A stretch of 64,000 bases of DNA, taken from positions 1 through 64,000 of the forward strand of contig JAGQYO010000003.1 of assembly GCA_020435995.1 (NCBI GenBank), given 5' to 3'. Below the pieces are notes generated by a model. The model had not been told where the DNA came from, made no database searches, and saw nothing but the letters and a program-made list of their open reading frames with translations. Below are positions 62,594 to 64,000 of this stretch, piece by piece; position 1 is the stretch's first letter; each line of letters starts with the position of its first letter. The position numbers and the translations under genes were made by a program. This stretch comes from Flavobacteriales bacterium (GTDB taxonomy: Bacteria > Bacteroidota > Bacteroidia > Flavobacteriales_G > Salibacteraceae).

Positions 62594-63841
62594 ATGGCTA
62601 AAATATCTCCCTTCAAAGGCTTTAGAGCTCCTCGAAACATGGTTCACTTGGTGGCATCGCGGTCGTATATCTCTTACAGCTCTGCTGGTCTCAAGCACAA
62701 ACTCACCACCAACCCCTACTCTTTCATCAATATTATTAACCCAGAGTTTGGAGAAAAGAAAAAAACCAAAGCCAACACGGGGAAGCGATTTCAACACGTG
62801 AAGGAAAAATTCGATGAGTTTATTGCCAAAAAGATTTTTATACAAGACGAACAAGAGTGTTTTTACCTCTATCGACAAAATTTTTTAGGCCACGAATACA
62901 CGGGAATTATTGCGGGTACATCCATCGACGACTACCAAAATGGCGTTATCAAAAAACACGAGCATACCATTATCAAAAGAGAACTAATTTTTAAAAATTA
63001 CTTGGAACTAACCGATTTCAACGCCGAGCCAGTGGTGATGACCTACCCCGACGATAAGCCCATAGCCAAGTTGTACGAAAAATACACCCAGACCCGACCC
63101 GAGTATGATTTTATGTCAGCCAATAGTGCTACACATGAGTTTTGGGTGATAAATAACAAAAAGGACATTGAGCTCATTATAAAAGAATTTGAGGGATTTG
63201 ATTCACTCTACATTGCCGATGGCCACCATCGCAGCGCGTCGTCTAATTTGCTAGGGCAAGAACTGAGGATACGAAATCCTCATCATACTGGAAAAGAAAA
63301 ATACAATTTCCTGATGACCTACCTCATACCTGAAAGTCAGTTACATATCATGGAGTTTAACCGGCTCATCACCGATTTGAATGGGTTGACCGATGACGAA
63401 TTTTTGGCAGAGGTTTCGGATTATTTTATTGTGCATCCCTTGGAAGTAAAAACTTTCAAGCCCAAATCGTACAACCAAATTGGAATGTACATGGAAGGGA
63501 AATGGTACGCCTTGGATGCTAAAGTGGGTATGTTTGACGAGAATCATCCAGTAGAACGCTTGGACGTAAGTATTTTAACCAACAACCTACTTGATCCCAT
63601 ATTGGGAATTAAAGACCTGAGATCCGACCCTAGGGTGCAATTTGCTGGCGGCATGCAAAGTGTGGAGGACCTAGTGAAATTGGTAGATCGAAAAAAAATC
63701 AAAGCTGCATTTATCCTTAGCCCCGTAACTATTGACCAACTGAAAGCCGTAGCCGACAACCATCAATATATGCCACCTAAAAGTACATGGGTGGAGCCGA
63801 AAATTAGAAGCGGATTAGTACTTTATAAAATTTCAGAATAA
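62594..63841 (+). CDS. DUF1015-family protein
   Basis: 415 residues. The start [12 protein letters not shown] is the normal N-terminus of the family, so ATG 62594 is accepted. [11 protein letters not shown] near residue 210 is the family core motif. These proteins are linked to serine metabolism in bacteria and some are described as putative HTH or kinase-like proteins; here the role is unknown. It follows serA and precedes yggS, a conserved Bacteroidota order. Confidence 0.9.
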   Translation: MAKISPFKGFRAPRNMVHLVASRSYISYSSAGLKHKLTTNPYSFINIINPEFGEKKKTKANTGKRFQHVKEKFDEFIAKKIFIQDEQECFYLYRQNFLGHEYTGIIAGTSIDDYQNGVIKKHEHTIIKRELIFKNYLELTDFNAEPVVMTYPDDKPIAKLYEKYTQTRPEYDFMSANSATHEFWVINNKKDIELIIKEFEGFDSLYIADGHHRSASSNLLGQELRIRNPHHTGKEKYNFLMTYLIPESQLHIMEFNRLITDLNGLTDDEFLAEVSDYFIVHPLEVKTFKPKSYNQIGMYMEGKWYALDAKVGMFDENHPVERLDVSILTNNLLDPILGIKDLRSDPRVQFAGGMQSVEDLVKLVDRKKIKAAFILSPVTIDQLKAVADNHQYMPPKSTWVEPKIRSGLVLYKISE

Positions 63842-63843
63842 AA

Positions 63844-64000
63844 TTGTCAGTTACCAGTAATCTAAAAGCAGTACTTAAAAACATTCCGTCAGAGGTAACT
63901 CTGGTGGCGGTTTCCAAAACCAAGCCCAACGAGGATATTCTTGAGGCTTATGATGCGGGTCATCGGCATTTTGGAGAAAACAAAGTACAAGACTTGGTGG
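63844..64000 (+). CDS. YggS-family PLP-binding protein, 5' part (cut by window end)
   Basis: A TTG start 2 nt after the DUF1015 stop opens a frame to the window end. [15 protein letters not shown] with the PLP lysine, and [14 protein letters not shown] are diagnostic of YggS/PROSC. It carries PLP to keep B6 homeostasis. Only the first 52 codons are in the window. Confidence 0.9.
   Translation, partial: MSVTSNLKAVLKNIPSEVTLVAVSKTKPNEDILEAYDAGHRHFGENKVQDLV

Overview
The window looks like a chromosomal piece of a member of the Bacteroidota, most like the Flavobacteriales/Cryomorphaceae side. The reasons are type IX secretion sorting domains (35.1-36.8 kb, 48.1-49.9 kb, 53.2-55.5 kb), a PorP/SprF-like protein, the gene order acyl-CoA reductase / divergent ferredoxin / serC / serA / DUF1015 / yggS, and weak ribosome binding sites. 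No rRNA, tRNA or CRISPR array was seen.

Region 1 (0.2-24.8 kb) holds 17 genes, all on the minus strand, transcribed from 24.8 kb down to 0.2 kb. It starts with bcrC-bcrB-bcrA-bcrD, a complete ATP-dependent (class I) benzoyl-CoA reductase in the same order as in Thauera. Next come an acyl-CoA ligase, a second BcrB-like protein, and a ketopantoate-reductase-like dehydrogenase fused to a BadF-type activator ATPase. These are followed by a dehydrogenase/hydratase fusion, a hydantoinase-like pair (HyuA/HyuB), TrpB2, a RidA-like protein, an acyl-CoA dehydrogenase, an HMG-CoA-synthase-like protein fused to a DUF35 domain, a thiolase, and a split B12-dependent acyl-CoA mutase. Ligase, hydantoinase pair, B12 mutase, acyl-CoA dehydrogenase, thiolase and benzoyl-CoA reductase together resemble the anaerobic indoleacetate (iaa) route of Aromatoleum/Azoarcus to (2-amino)benzoyl-CoA. 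I propose an anaerobic pathway for an indole-type or other aryl-side-chain compound in a Bacteroidota; the substrate is inference. The usual genes after ring reduction (dch, had, oah) are absent. The intercistronic gaps in 1-12.8 kb carry ten copies of one imperfectly palindromic repeat of about 95-120 bp. Copies supply the stop codons of three genes, and one copy is flanked by a 62-bp duplication of a gene start.

Region 2 (25.4-35.1 kb, plus strand) has an aquaporin and then a run of a class III aminotransferase, a nitrilase-type amidohydrolase, a large Orn/Lys/Arg-decarboxylase-like PLP enzyme, an alpha/beta hydrolase, an ATP-grasp ligase and a C45 autoproteolytic acyltransferase. This could be an uncharacterised amine/amide pathway.

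Region 3 (35.1-50.3 kb) has a T9SS-secreted protein, three TPR-containing histidine kinases without partner response regulators, aldehyde dehydrogenase, a flavin-binding PNPOx-like protein, ribD, an EamA transporter, a YigZ-family protein, a secreted HExxH protease and a 4HBT thioesterase.

Region 4 (50.3-64 kb) has dnaA with DnaA-box-like sites downstream, a PorP/SprF plus PKD/T9SS-B adhesin pair, a LuxC-like acyl-CoA reductase, an Alvin-type ferredoxin, two exported proteins, a frameshifted IS3-family element, and the conserved serC-serA-DUF1015-yggS run. The last gene is cut by the window end.
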